Below are positions 7,274 through 15,705 of a stretch of DNA of 60,315 nt, piece by piece (positions within the stretch are counted from its first letter, which is position 1; every line of letters starts with the position of its first letter). Where the stretch lies: positions 1 through 60,315 of the forward strand of contig JBEPZO010000009.1 of assembly GCA_041640815.1 (NCBI GenBank). The letters are read 5' to 3'. Source of the DNA: JANWZL01 sp041640815. Its GTDB lineage: Bacteria > Pseudomonadota > Gammaproteobacteria > Burkholderiales > Thiobacillaceae. The notes beneath the pieces are model-generated. The model had not been told where the DNA came from and did no database searches. It saw only the letters and a list, made by a program, of their open reading frames with translations. The position numbers and the translations under genes are program-made.

Positions 7274-9208
7274 TCAGACTGACATCATCACGCTCTCTTT
7301 GGGGTCGAACAGGGTATAGCGGCCGCGCCCGAGCTGTTTCGCCCGGTACATGGCGTAGTCGGCATGGCGCAGAAGACCATCGGCGCTGACATCGTCCAAG
7401 GGGTAGAGGGTTACGCCGATGCTGCCGCCAATGCGCAGCTTGTCGCCGATAATGGCATAAGGTCGGCTCAGCGCGTCGAGCACGCGCGTCAAGGTGTGCG
7501 TAAGTTCGTCCACCGTCGCCAGGTCGGGCAGCAGCAGCACGAATTCATCGCCGCCCAGGCGCGCTACCGTGTCGCTGGCGCGGAGGTTGGCTTGCAGGCG
7601 GCGAGCGACCTCGATCAACAGCCTGTCACCCGTATCATGACCCAAGCTGTCGTTGACCGCCTTGAAGCCGTCGAGGTCAAGGAAGCAGACGGCGAGCAGC
7701 CGCTCTCGCCGCAGCGTCTGCTTCATCGCCAATTCCATGCGGTCCATTAGCAACCGGCGATTGGGTAAGCCGGTCAGCATGTCATAGTGGGCCTGCCGCT
7801 TGAGGTTCTCCTCGGCGGCCTTTAAGTCCGAGATATCGGTGAAGCTGCCAATATACTGCGTGATGCGGCCGGCGGTGTCCTTGACGCAGGCGATGTTGAG
7901 GATCTGCGGGTAGATCGAGCCGTCTTTGCGCCGGTTCCAGATCTCGCCGCGCCAATGGCCGTTGGCCAGGAGCTCGCGCCACAGCGCCGCGTAAAAGGCG
8001 GCGTCATGGCGACCGGACTTAAGCAGGCGCGGGTTCTTACCGATCACCTCCTCGCGCGCATAGCCGGTAATATGGGTGAAAGCGGGATTGACGGTGATGA
8101 TGGTGCCATCCGGGGCGGTGACGAAGATGCCTTCTAAGGCGTTGGTGAAAACGGCGCTGGAGAGCCGCAGCTCGGCCTGCTCTTGCTCGAGCGCGCGGTG
8201 CAGGCGAGCGTTGCGCCAAGCGAAGGCGCCGATGACGCCGAGGAGGAGGCTCAACACGGCAATGACGTGCAGGGCGTATTGCCGTAGCACCTCCTTGAGC
8301 TCGAACTCCACGGGGGCATCGTAAGGGGGCGCGCGCATACGCTTGAGCACCTCATGCACCGGTTCATAGTTGGCGGGCACGTCCCAGCCCGCATAGCGGC
8401 CAGCCGCCAGACTGGGGTGGTCGGCCGGCAGCGACAGTAGGGCGATGGCCACGCGCTTGGCGAGCTCGGGCGAGACACCCCCCATGGCCGCGAAGGCCCA
8501 CTCCGGATAGAGGGGGGTGGAATGCCAATAGGGCAGCGCGCCTGAGCGCGCCCCGAGCGGTTTGAAGTCCGAAAGCCTGATCTTGCCTTCAGCGGCCATC
8601 TCCTCGAGCAGACCCGAGCGGACGAAGCCAGCATCGGCTGCCCCGCTCAGCACGGCCTGCACGATCCGGTCTTGTGGCAAACCCAGAAAGGTCGTCTTGA
8701 TGTCCGCGTGGGGATCGACACCTGCCTCGAGCAGGGCGACGCTTTGGATCAAGAAACCGCCGAAGGCATCCGGCGCCACGGCAGCGATGCGCTTGCCCTT
8801 CAGGTCAGAAAACGCGCGCAGGTCTGTGCGCCGCGCGTGCGTGAAGACCAAACCAGCGAATTGCGACCGAGCCGCACCCGGCTTGCCGGTGAGCTGGGTG
8901 GCCAGACGCGATGCGCCGTGCCGCAGCTCCAACTCGACATAAAGATCGGGATTGACGAGGGCAAACGCGAACCGCTTTGCCTGGGCAGCTTGACGCAATT
9001 CATCACGGTCGAGCGGTAGAATGGCGAAGCGGTGGCCCGCGATGCGCTCGCTCAAATAGTCGGCGAGGGGGGCATAGGCGGCCTGAACCTGCGGTTTCGG
9101 CCGTAGCGCAAGCACCGCGATGACCTGTTGCTCGAGGGCGTGCGCGAACTCTGCCCATAGGCCAGCGAACAACAAAAAAACAACGGGAAAGAGAGGTAGG
9201 CGGCACAT
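7274..9208 (-). CDS. PhnD-like periplasmic sensor fused to PAS and GGDEF (diguanylate cyclase)
   Basis: This 644-residue membrane signalling protein probably makes cyclic di-GMP. Order of parts: signal or anchor segment (about 1-24), a phosphonate/phosphite-type periplasmic binding domain (about 25-290), one transmembrane helix (about 300-322), a PAS domain (about 343-460) and a GGDEF domain. The active-site GGDEF is intact near residue 552. RASD lies five residues before it, which fits an inhibitory I-site. No EAL domain is present. The ATG at 9208 is preferred over an in-frame TTG six bases earlier. A run of seven A/T pairs lies just upstream of the start. It follows moeB on the same strand after 45 bp. 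The ligand is unknown. Confidence 0.88.
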   Translation of the reverse strand: MCRLPLFPVVFLLFAGLWAEFAHALEQQVIAVLALRPKPQVQAAYAPLADYLSERIAGHRFAILPLDRDELRQAAQAKRFAFALVNPDLYVELELRHGASRLATQLTGKPGAARSQFAGLVFTHARRTDLRAFSDLKGKRIAAVAPDAFGGFLIQSVALLEAGVDPHADIKTTFLGLPQDRIVQAVLSGAADAGFVRSGLLEEMAAEGKIRLSDFKPLGARSGALPYWHSTPLYPEWAFAAMGGVSPELAKRVAIALLSLPADHPSLAAGRYAGWDVPANYEPVHEVLKRMRAPPYDAPVEFELKEVLRQYALHVIAVLSLLLGVIGAFAWRNARLHRALEQEQAELRLSSAVFTNALEGIFVTAPDGTIITVNPAFTHITGYAREEVIGKNPRLLKSGRHDAAFYAALWRELLANGHWRGEIWNRRKDGSIYPQILNIACVKDTAGRITQYIGSFTDISDLKAAEENLKRQAHYDMLTGLPNRRLLMDRMELAMKQTLRRERLLAVCFLDLDGFKAVNDSLGHDTGDRLLIEVARRLQANLRASDTVARLGGDEFVLLLPDLATVDELTHTLTRVLDALSRPYAIIGDKLRIGGSIGVTLYPLDDVSADGLLRHADYAMYRAKQLGRGRYTLFDPKESVMMSV

Positions 9209-9253
9209 AAGCAAAAAAATATATTACTCGGCTCACCGGCAGGCCTAATAGCG

Positions 9254-10063
9254 CTAGGCCAGTTCTGTGCGTGCGCCGGTTGCCGAACTCGCTTGCGTGG
9301 CCGCTGCCGCCGCAGACGCGCTGGCGCAGGCGGTACAATGCGCGTCGCGTCTGACGCGAATCTCACGCCAACTGCCCTCCAAGGCGCTGATCAGGAGCAA
9401 GCGACCATTGAGGCTGGTGCCGATGCCCATCAGGAGCTTCAAGGCCTCGACCGCTTGTAGGCTCCCCACCACCCCCACCAGGGGGGCGAATATCCCGAAT
9501 TCTGCACAGCCCAGCTCACCCGCCTCGCCCGCGGCTGGGAACAGGCAGGCATAACAGGGTGCGTCGGGCAGACGCAGATCGAACACGCTCACCTGTCCAT
9601 CGAAGCGAACGGCGGAACCGGACACCAACGGCCGGCGCAGCGCGACGCAGGCGGCGTTGATGGCGTAGCGCGTAGCGAAATTGTCGCTGCAGTCCAGCAC
9701 GACGTCTGCCGCCGCCACGGCCTGCATGAGCGCCTCCCCCGTCAGCCGCACCGCCAGGGGTAAGACCGTGACCTCGGGGTTCATCGCTCGCATGCGGCGG
9801 GCAGCCGATTCTGCCTTATTGACCCCCAAGGCGCTGGTATCGTGCGCCAGCTGTCGCTGCAGATTACTGAGCTCGACGCGGTCATGGTCGGCAATGCTGA
9901 TCCGGCCAACGCCGGCGGCGGCCAGAAACATCGCCGCCGGCGAACCCAGCCCGCCGGCGCCGATGATCAGCGCATGTGAGGCGAGCAGCCGTTCCTGCCC
10001 GTCGATGCCGATCTCATCGAGCAGGATGTGGCGGGAGTAACGCAATAGTTGCGCGTCGTTCAT
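9254..10063 (-). CDS. moeB: MoeB/ThiF/HesA family adenylyltransferase
   Basis: This E1-like enzyme adenylates the C-terminal glycine of a ubiquitin-like sulfur carrier such as MoaD or ThiS, for molybdopterin or thiazole synthesis. The 269-residue product starts MNDAQLLRYSRHI and has the nucleotide-binding GAGGLG at 35-40. Two zinc Cys pairs are present, Cys170/Cys173 and Cys243/Cys246, and Cys186 sits in GCAEFGIFAP, the place of the family's conserved cysteine. A longer in-frame reading to 10162 exists but its extra residues are not MoeB-like. Neither moaD nor thiS is nearby, so the partner cannot be told from context. The gene order envC-ctpA-moeB on one strand is common in betaproteobacteria, as far as I recall. 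Confidence 0.92.
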   Translation of the reverse strand: MNDAQLLRYSRHILLDEIGIDGQERLLASHALIIGAGGLGSPAAMFLAAAGVGRISIADHDRVELSNLQRQLAHDTSALGVNKAESAARRMRAMNPEVTVLPLAVRLTGEALMQAVAAADVVLDCSDNFATRYAINAACVALRRPLVSGSAVRFDGQVSVFDLRLPDAPCYACLFPAAGEAGELGCAEFGIFAPLVGVVGSLQAVEALKLLMGIGTSLNGRLLLISALEGSWREIRVRRDAHCTACASASAAAAATQASSATGARTELA

Positions 10064-10319
10064 GTCTGGGGAGTGGGGAATGAAAGTCGAGGCGGCGGGT
10101 GGATTGGGGTGGTGACGGAACTTCGCATAGCTGGGTGGCGGATCTTGCTCCCGCACGGGCATATGGATGGGTTGCGCCGATTTCGGTTGACGCAGGGGCG
10201 GGCGCTCTGCACAGATTCCTCGCCCGCAAGCGCTGGGGCCACTCCGCCCCCACTCCGCCCCTCCTGCTGGCGGTTGCCGTCAGCGCTCCCCACATCCTTA
10301 CCCGCCAACACCCTACTTC

Positions 10320-10715
10320 CTATCTGTACTGCCGCCACTCCTGCGGCGTCTCATCGTGGTCGCCGTGTGGCCGACGCTCCCACACCTGAATGTGTGGCTG
10401 GTAGTTCTTGGTGCTGACCTCCGGCTTTACCAGATTGTCGCGCTGCACCCGTTCGACGTGGTAGATCAGCGCACGCTTGATGAGGATGAGGAGGTTGCCC
10501 TCGAGGTGGAAACCCTGCTGGGTGAGGAACGCCTCGATGTCCTCCAGGCAATGGTCCGTAAGGTCATAGCAGACCTCAAGGTGTCGCTCGCCTAACCGTC
10601 GTACGGTCAGGTTGGGTAATTGCGCCAGCAGTGCGTGCGCACGCTCTGTCTGCGCCGGGGGGGTGCTATGGAAGAGGATCTCGCGCTGTTTTCTGGTGTC
10701 GCCTAAAGGCTTCAT
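10320..10715 (-). CDS. Conserved protein of unknown function, small alpha-beta domain
   Basis: A 131-residue soluble protein that I cannot assign. The middle (LPNLTVRRLGERHLEVCYD, then LEDIEAFLTQQGFHL) has the strand-helix rhythm of heavy-metal-associated or ferredoxin-like domains but lacks their CxxC metal motif. The C-terminal third is polar, with HGDHDETPQEW. I start at the ATG at 10715 because the upstream extension is unlike coding sequence. It lies between ctpA and moeB on the same strand, with gaps of about 246 bp on each side. Function unknown; the coding call rests on frame length and composition. Confidence 0.65.
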   Translation of the reverse strand: MKPLGDTRKQREILFHSTPPAQTERAHALLAQLPNLTVRRLGERHLEVCYDLTDHCLEDIEAFLTQQGFHLEGNLLILIKRALIYHVERVQRDNLVKPEVSTKNYQPHIQVWERRPHGDHDETPQEWRQYR

Positions 10716-10870
10716 CTCGCCTGCCTGCCAAGGAAACGCTGCATATACTGGCTCTAGCGGCTGCATGGGTCTTCGTTGCGAGGGTAGGCGCTTCGGCCAC
10801 GCAGCTTAATAGGCTGGGCTGACGTTAGCCTACGACAAAACCCGTTTTTGTTTCGCCGCAACTACGTTGT

Positions 10871-10961
10871 CGCTCCCTCGCCTACTCATTGTTCTGTCTG
10901 GCGGCAAGCCGCTCCGTGCGCCTGGCCCTCCATCCCGCTCGCGGCTTGCTTCAGCGTTTCC
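10871..10961. repeat. Intergenic repeat copy A with 9-bp inverted repeat
   Basis: This stretch after ctpA resembles the sequence at 28769-28860. The best block is TCCCGCTCGCGGCTTG at 10933-10948 against TCCCGCTCACGGCTTG at 28831-28846, 15 of 16 identical. CCGTGC upstream and CGTTTC downstream sit at matching places with small length differences. Within this copy GCAAGCCGC (10904-10912) and GCGGCTTGC (10941-10949) are perfect inverted repeats that could form a hairpin. No coding potential is visible. Nature of the repeat unknown. Confidence 0.5.
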
Positions 10962-12353
10962 CTATCGCTGCTGCAGGAAATGCAACCCTTTGAGGAGGAT
11001 GAGGGCCTGGTTGAATTGGTAGTCGCTGCGGGAGATGATCTCGCGCGTGTCCGTCGCCTCCGGCTTGACTTCCTTGCGCGTCTTGGCCTTGTCTTCCTTG
11101 GCCGGCTCTTCCTTGTCGTTGGCCAAATGCCGGCTGAGGTCGGCCTCGCGCACCGCGAGCGAGGGCCCGCTGTCGGCGGCCGTCACCGTGGCCTCCTCGA
11201 CGACGATGTCGGGCTCGATGCCTTTGGCCTGGATGGAGCGGCCTTTCGGCGTGTAATAGCGGGCGGTGGTGAGCTTGATCGCGCTGCCGTTGTTCAAGGG
11301 CAGGATGGTCTGCACCGACCCCTTGCCAAAGGTCTGCGTGCCAATCACGACGGCACGGCGGTGATCCTGCAGGGCGCCGGCGACGATCTCCGAGGCGGAG
11401 GCAGAGCCACCGTTGACCAACACGACCAGCGGTATGGTCTTCAGCCAAGCCGGCGCCGTGGCCAGGAAATCCCTCTCGTTGCTGCGCAGGTAGTGCTCGC
11501 GGGCGTTGGTCAGGCGCATACGCGCGTCCTCGCTACGGCCGTCGGTGTAGACGACCAGCTCATTGGGTTTGAGGAAGGTGCCGGCCACGGCCACCGCGGC
11601 GTTGAGCAAGCCGCCGGGGTTGTTGCGCAGATCCAGCACCAGTCCTTTTAACGGCCCCTTGTTTTGTTCCTGCAAACTCTTGAGGGCCTCGACGAGATTC
11701 GGGCCGGTCTGCTCCTGGAACTGGGTGATGCGCACGTAACCATAGCCAGGCTCCACCAGCTGCGACTTGACGCTCTTGATCTTGATCACCGCCCGCGTGA
11801 TGGTGAGCACGATGGGCTTGGGCTCGCCCTTGCGCAGGATGGTGAGCGTGATGTCGCTGCCCGGCTTGCCGCGCATGCGTTTGACCGCCTCGTTCAGGGT
11901 CATGCCTTTGACCGGGGTCTCGTCGAGCTTGATGATGAGGTCACCGCTCTTGATGCCGGCCCGATGCGCAGGGGTGTCTTCGATGGGGGCAACCACCTTG
12001 ACGAAGCCATCCTCCATGCTGACCTCGATGCCAAGCCCGCCGAATTCGCCTTGGGTGCCGACCTGCAGTTCCTTGAACGCCTCGGCGTCGAGATAGGCGG
12101 AATGCGGGTCGAGACCGGAGAGCATGCCGTTGATGGCCTCGGTCAGGAGTTTTTTGTCCTCGACCGGTTCGACGTAATCGCTCTTGATCTTGCCGAAAAT
12201 CTCGGTGAAGGCGCGCAGATCGTCGATGGGCAGAGTGGCCTGCTCGCGCTGGGCGACGGCCGGGTAGTTCAGGGTAAGCGCCGCCCCGAGCAAGGCGCCC
12301 AAGGCTAACAGCACGAATTGCTTGAATCGGGAAATCATCCTCTCGCCACACAT
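10962..12353 (-). CDS. ctpA: S41 family C-terminal processing peptidase (CtpA/Prc type)
   Basis: This periplasmic serine protease probably degrades or trims cell-envelope proteins, often peptidoglycan hydrolases. The 463-residue product has an N-terminal signal/anchor helix, a PDZ domain (about 100-185) and an S41 catalytic domain. The motifs SASASEIV and FGKGSVQ are present; I infer the Ser319/Lys344 dyad from the 25-residue spacing known for Prc. The ATG at 12353 follows the envC stop directly; a second ATG at 12338 (MISRFKQF) gives a more usual start and may be the real one. Adjacency to envC suggests both act in wall remodelling during division. Confidence 0.94.
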   Translation of the reverse strand: MCGERMISRFKQFVLLALGALLGAALTLNYPAVAQREQATLPIDDLRAFTEIFGKIKSDYVEPVEDKKLLTEAINGMLSGLDPHSAYLDAEAFKELQVGTQGEFGGLGIEVSMEDGFVKVVAPIEDTPAHRAGIKSGDLIIKLDETPVKGMTLNEAVKRMRGKPGSDITLTILRKGEPKPIVLTITRAVIKIKSVKSQLVEPGYGYVRITQFQEQTGPNLVEALKSLQEQNKGPLKGLVLDLRNNPGGLLNAAVAVAGTFLKPNELVVYTDGRSEDARMRLTNAREHYLRSNERDFLATAPAWLKTIPLVVLVNGGSASASEIVAGALQDHRRAVVIGTQTFGKGSVQTILPLNNGSAIKLTTARYYTPKGRSIQAKGIEPDIVVEEATVTAADSGPSLAVREADLSRHLANDKEEPAKEDKAKTRKEVKPEATDTREIISRSDYQFNQALILLKGLHFLQQR

Positions 12354-13550
12354 CTAGCCGGTTGTCCCAGGTTTCACCCAAGTCAACGGGTCAAAGGGCC
12401 GGCCCTGGTGTCTAAGCTCGAAATACAGGCCCGGTTCCTCCTGCCCGCCGGTATTGCCGACAGTTGCGATGACATCGCCGGCGCGTACGAGTTCACCGAC
12501 CTGTTTATACAAGCTTTCATTATTGCTGTACAGGCTTAAATAGCCGTTGCCGTGATCCAAGATCAGGAGGTTGCCGAAGCCGCGCAGCCAGTCGGCGAAG
12601 GCGACGCGGCCATCGCCGACGGCGCGCACCTCGCGCCCTTGTGGCGCTCGGATGAACACGCCCTTCCATGCTGGCCCGCCCCCCTCGCGTGGTTGCCCGT
12701 AGCGGGACAGGATCTCTCCCGCCACTGGCAAGGCCAGCCGCCCCTTCAACTTGGCGAATTCATAGTTGGCCAGGCTGGCATTGGCCACCTCGGTAACGCG
12801 TTGCTCTGGCGCCTTTCCCTTCGGGGGGGGCGGTCGGGCGGGTTTCGCCGCCATGCGGGCGAGCCGCTCGATCAGGCGGGCAAGCCGCTCCTCGTCGCGA
12901 ATCAAGGTGCTGACTTGGCGCCGCTGCGCGCGGATTTGCTCGGACAGCCTGTTCAAGACGAGCTGTCTGTCCCGCTTTTGTGCCTCCAGCGCCTGCCTCT
13001 GCCGCAGCTGCTCCTTGCGCGCTTCGGCTAGGCTTTGCCGGCGCTGCTCGATCTGCGTGTGCAGCGTCCGCAATCGGCTAAGCGTTTGCTGGTGGGCGCG
13101 GATCACCTCCTGCCGCGCCTGGCCCACATAACGCAGATAGACCAGCTGGCGGGAGATCTCGGCCGGATCGCGGCCGCTTAGCAGCAAGCGCAAGGCATCA
13201 CTGCCGGGCTGCGCGTGTTGGGTGCGCAGCAGCTGCGCAAGCGCCCTTTGCTGCGCGTCGAGGTCGGCCTGGGTTTGCCGTTCGGCAACGTTGAGGGCGG
13301 CAAGCTCCTTGTTGAGCGCCTGCAGGTGCTCCCCCAACTGATGCAGGTTGCGGTTGAGATCAGAGATGCGTTGCTCGGTTTGTCTGAGGGCATCGGCCGC
13401 CTCCGACCGGTCCTCGGCGGCTTGCTCGATTTCCTTCTTCAGTTGCTCGATGCGTTGGCGCAGCTCCGCGAGTTCCTGCCGCTTACTGTCCACCGACCCC
13501 AATGCGGGGGAGGCAAGGCAGAACACCAACACGAGGCGGAGGATCAGCAC
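12354..13550 (-). CDS. envC: EnvC-type murein hydrolase activator
   Basis: EnvC activates the septal amidases AmiA/AmiB in the periplasm. The 398-residue protein has a signal peptide (about 1-18, ending LASPALGS), a long coiled coil rich in Gln, Arg and Glu (about 20-250) and a C-terminal LytM/M23 domain (about 275-395). The LytM metal ligands are not in the usual form: KGVFIRAP replaces the first HxxxD-type motif and LYFELRHQG lacks the HxH. The domain therefore looks catalytically dead, as in E. coli EnvC. It overlaps the gpmI 3' end by seven bases and abuts ctpA, so gpmI-envC-ctpA is probably one operon. Confidence 0.93.
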   Translation of the reverse strand: MLILRLVLVFCLASPALGSVDSKRQELAELRQRIEQLKKEIEQAAEDRSEAADALRQTEQRISDLNRNLHQLGEHLQALNKELAALNVAERQTQADLDAQQRALAQLLRTQHAQPGSDALRLLLSGRDPAEISRQLVYLRYVGQARQEVIRAHQQTLSRLRTLHTQIEQRRQSLAEARKEQLRQRQALEAQKRDRQLVLNRLSEQIRAQRRQVSTLIRDEERLARLIERLARMAAKPARPPPPKGKAPEQRVTEVANASLANYEFAKLKGRLALPVAGEILSRYGQPREGGGPAWKGVFIRAPQGREVRAVGDGRVAFADWLRGFGNLLILDHGNGYLSLYSNNESLYKQVGELVRAGDVIATVGNTGGQEEPGLYFELRHQGRPFDPLTWVKPGTTG

Positions 13551-15139
13551 ACCTTGCTCTCTTCCAAGGCTACAAAGTTCGTGCTTGTCGTTTCCCCCTC
13601 GAAGGTGATGAGCGGATGCCCGGTCATTTCCCTCGGTTGTGGCAACCCCATCATCTTCAGCAATGTCGGCGCTACGTCCTCGAGCGCCCCTTCCTCAGCG
13701 AGGCGCGCCGGTCGGCCGATGTAGATCAGGGGGACCAGGTTGGTGGTGTGAGCGGTATGTGGTTGCTGAGTCTGCTCATCTAGCATACATTCCGCATTGC
13801 CGTGATCAGCTGTGATCAACACCTCGCCGCCGATCGCTTGCATGGCCGCCACCGCCTGTCCCAGGCACTCATCGACCACCTCGATGGCGCGCCGCGCTGC
13901 CGCCAAGTCCCCCGTATGGCCGACCATGTCCGGGTTGGCGTAATTGCAGATGATGGCGTCGAAGCGGCGGGTCTGGATCGCTTCCACCAGTCGGTCGGTC
14001 ACCTCGTAGGCGCTCATCTCGGGTTTGAGGTCATAGGTGGCGACGTGTGGCGACGGTACCATGATCCGCTCCTCGCCAGGGAAAACGGTCTCTACGCCGC
14101 CGTTGAAAAAAAAGGTGACATGCGGGTATTTCTCGGTCTCGGCGATGCGCAGCTGGCGCAAGCCCAGGCTGGCGATGTACTCACCGAAACTATTGCGCAC
14201 GCGTTCCGGCGGGAAGGCCACCAGGACATCGAACTCCTCGCTGTACTGGGTGAGGGTGCAATAGCGCGAGAGTTTGGGGACGTAGTCGCGCTCGAACTCG
14301 GCGAAATCGGGCGCGACGAAGGCCCGCGTGAGCTGCCGCGCGCGGTCGGAACGGAAGTTCATGAAGATGACGGCATCGCCGTCGTGCATGCGCACTGGCT
14401 CTGTGCCGCGCGGGGCGATGACGGTGGCCTTGACGAACTCATCGGTCTCGCCGCGCGCATAAGCCATGTGCAGGCCGTCGATGGCCGTCTCGGCGCGGAA
14501 CTCGGCTCGGCCGAGGGTGATCAGGTCATAGGCCTGTTTCACGCGCGGCCAGCGCCGATCGCGATCCATGGCGTAATAACGGCCGATGATGGAGGCGATG
14601 CGACCGCGGCCGAGCGCATCCAGTTTGTCTTGCAGGCGCCGCAGGTAGACCTCGGCGCATTTGGGCGGTGTGTCGCGTCCGTCCAGGAAGGCATGCATGT
14701 ACAGCCGCTCCACCCCCTCTTTCGCTGCTGTCTCCAGCATGGCGTGGATGTGGCTTTCGTGACTGTGCACGCCGCCATCCGACACAAGGCCGAAGACGTG
14801 CAGCGCACTGGCCCTGGATTTGACCTGCTCAATGACGTCTTGAATCGCCAGATTGCTGGAGAAATGCCCTGACTGGATGGCCAGATCGATGCGCGTAAAA
14901 TCCTGATAAACCACACGTCCGGCGCCAATGTTGAGATGGCCGACCTCGGAATTGCCCATCTGCCCGCTCGGCAGGCCGACGGCCGCCTCGGAGGCATGGA
15001 TCAGGGTGTGCGGGTAGCGCTGCCAGAATCGATCCCAGTTGGGCTTGTGTGCAATGGCGATGGCATTGTAGGGGTTCGGTTCGCGGTAGCCGAAGCCATC
15101 GAGGATGATCAGAAGGACGGGGATAACGGAAGGGGGCAT
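13544..15139 (-). CDS. gpmI: 2,3-bisphosphoglycerate-independent phosphoglycerate mutase
   Basis: GpmI interconverts 3- and 2-phosphoglycerate in glycolysis and gluconeogenesis using two manganese ions. The 531-residue product opens with PVLLIILDGFGYRE, where Asp14 is a metal ligand, and has the phosphoserine motif GQMGNSEVGHLNIGAGR with Ser64. C-terminal ligands appear in DHGNAE and HTAHTT. I choose the ATG at 15139; an in-frame GTG at 15169 adds ten residues unlike the family. It is divergent from the regulator gene at 15263. The order gpmI-envC on one strand matches E. coli gpmM-envC. Confidence 0.95.
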   Translation of the reverse strand: MPPSVIPVLLIILDGFGYREPNPYNAIAIAHKPNWDRFWQRYPHTLIHASEAAVGLPSGQMGNSEVGHLNIGAGRVVYQDFTRIDLAIQSGHFSSNLAIQDVIEQVKSRASALHVFGLVSDGGVHSHESHIHAMLETAAKEGVERLYMHAFLDGRDTPPKCAEVYLRRLQDKLDALGRGRIASIIGRYYAMDRDRRWPRVKQAYDLITLGRAEFRAETAIDGLHMAYARGETDEFVKATVIAPRGTEPVRMHDGDAVIFMNFRSDRARQLTRAFVAPDFAEFERDYVPKLSRYCTLTQYSEEFDVLVAFPPERVRNSFGEYIASLGLRQLRIAETEKYPHVTFFFNGGVETVFPGEERIMVPSPHVATYDLKPEMSAYEVTDRLVEAIQTRRFDAIICNYANPDMVGHTGDLAAARRAIEVVDECLGQAVAAMQAIGGEVLITADHGNAECMLDEQTQQPHTAHTTNLVPLIYIGRPARLAEEGALEDVAPTLLKMMGLPQPREMTGHPLITFEGETTSTNFVALEESKVC

Positions 15140-15184
15140 TAGAAGATTTAATCGCGCAACGAGTAGCACGCCCTATTATTTTAT

Positions 15185-15206
15185 TATATTTGAATAAGTG
15201 TTTGCA
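15185..15206 (+). promoter_or_regulatory. Candidate promoter/operator of the ArsR-type regulator gene
   Basis: TATATT at 15185-15190 is followed at once by TGAATAAGTGTTTGCA (15191-15206). In opposite orientation this 16-mer agrees at 11 of 16 places with AGCAGATGCTTATTTA at 15625-15640, which also directly follows a TATATT box, in front of the tolC-like gene. I infer a repressor site near the transcription start and autoregulation. The -35 region here is weak. Confidence 0.5.
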
Positions 15207-15262
15207 CTCTTAGCTCAATTACAGTAAGTTTGCTAGCGTTCTAGCCAAGGGTGTTGCGTACG

Positions 15263-15571
15263 ATGTCCGGGGGTATCATCGACAGCGACGAGCATATCGA
15301 GCAGGCCTCACGCGCGCTGAAGGCGATGTCGCATCCACTGCGCCTAAAAATCCTATGCGTACTTGGGGATAAGGAAGCGAGTGTGCAAGACATCGTCGAC
15401 AATGTCGGTACCTCCCAGAGCAACATCTCGCAGCATCTAGCCATCCTGCGCGACAAGGGCGTGCTGCGCACGCGCAAGGACGCGAACCGGGTCTATTACC
15501 GTGTCAGCGACACCCGTACCTTGCAGCTCATCGGCATGATGCGCGATGTCTTCTGCGGTTTCGGTAAGTAG
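15263..15571 (+). CDS. ArsR/SmtB-type repressor with BigR/SqrR-like cysteine pair
   Basis: This 102-residue winged-helix regulator has ALKAMSHPLRLKILCVL at the start of the fold and a recognition region TSQSNISQHLAILRDKGVL. It has two cysteines, Cys32 in ILCVLG and Cys98 in RDVFCGF, 66 residues apart. From memory, SqrR of Rhodobacter (Cys41/Cys107) and BigR have the same placement and spacing; there the pair forms a sulfide-derived tetrasulfide or disulfide that releases DNA. It lacks the CxC metal motif of ArsR/SmtB metal sensors. The ATG at 15263 has AAGGG about 11 bases upstream; a GTG at 15251 is the alternative. It precedes the tolC-adaptor-RND genes and probably represses them and itself. 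Persulfide sensing is inference. Confidence 0.85.
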   Translation: MSGGIIDSDEHIEQASRALKAMSHPLRLKILCVLGDKEASVQDIVDNVGTSQSNISQHLAILRDKGVLRTRKDANRVYYRVSDTRTLQLIGMMRDVFCGFGK

Positions 15572-15595
15572 GGACGGGCTTTAGCGCACGGACCG

Positions 15596-15640
15596 TTGCA
15601 TAAATAAAACTAATAAAGTATATTAGCAGATGCTTATTTA
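15596..15640 (+). promoter_or_regulatory. Candidate promoter and operator of the tolC-RND operon
   Basis: TTGCAT (15596-15601), a 17-bp spacer and TATATT (15619-15624) make a plausible promoter. AT-rich arms TAAATAA (15601-15607) and TTATTTA (15634-15640) are perfect inverted repeats around the -10. The inner AGCAGATGCT (15625-15634) is a second small palindrome. The 16-mer 15625-15640 matches, in reverse, the one upstream of the regulator gene. A repressor bound here would block RNA polymerase. Sequence pattern is seen; binding is inferred. Confidence 0.55.
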
Positions 15641-15705
15641 GCGCAGGTCGCGCCCCACGGCGGCCTGCGTGGGTGTCTGCTTGCACACCAATGAGGAGTT
15701 CGGTG

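Noticed and set aside
9213..9219. Run of seven A/T pairs just before the diguanylate cyclase start as a phase-variation tract
   Set aside because: Too short and outside the coding frame; no sign of slippage-dependent reading.
10064..10162. In-frame extension of moeB to a start at 10162
   Set aside because: Extra residues are not MoeB-like; MNDAQLLRYSRHI is the usual start.
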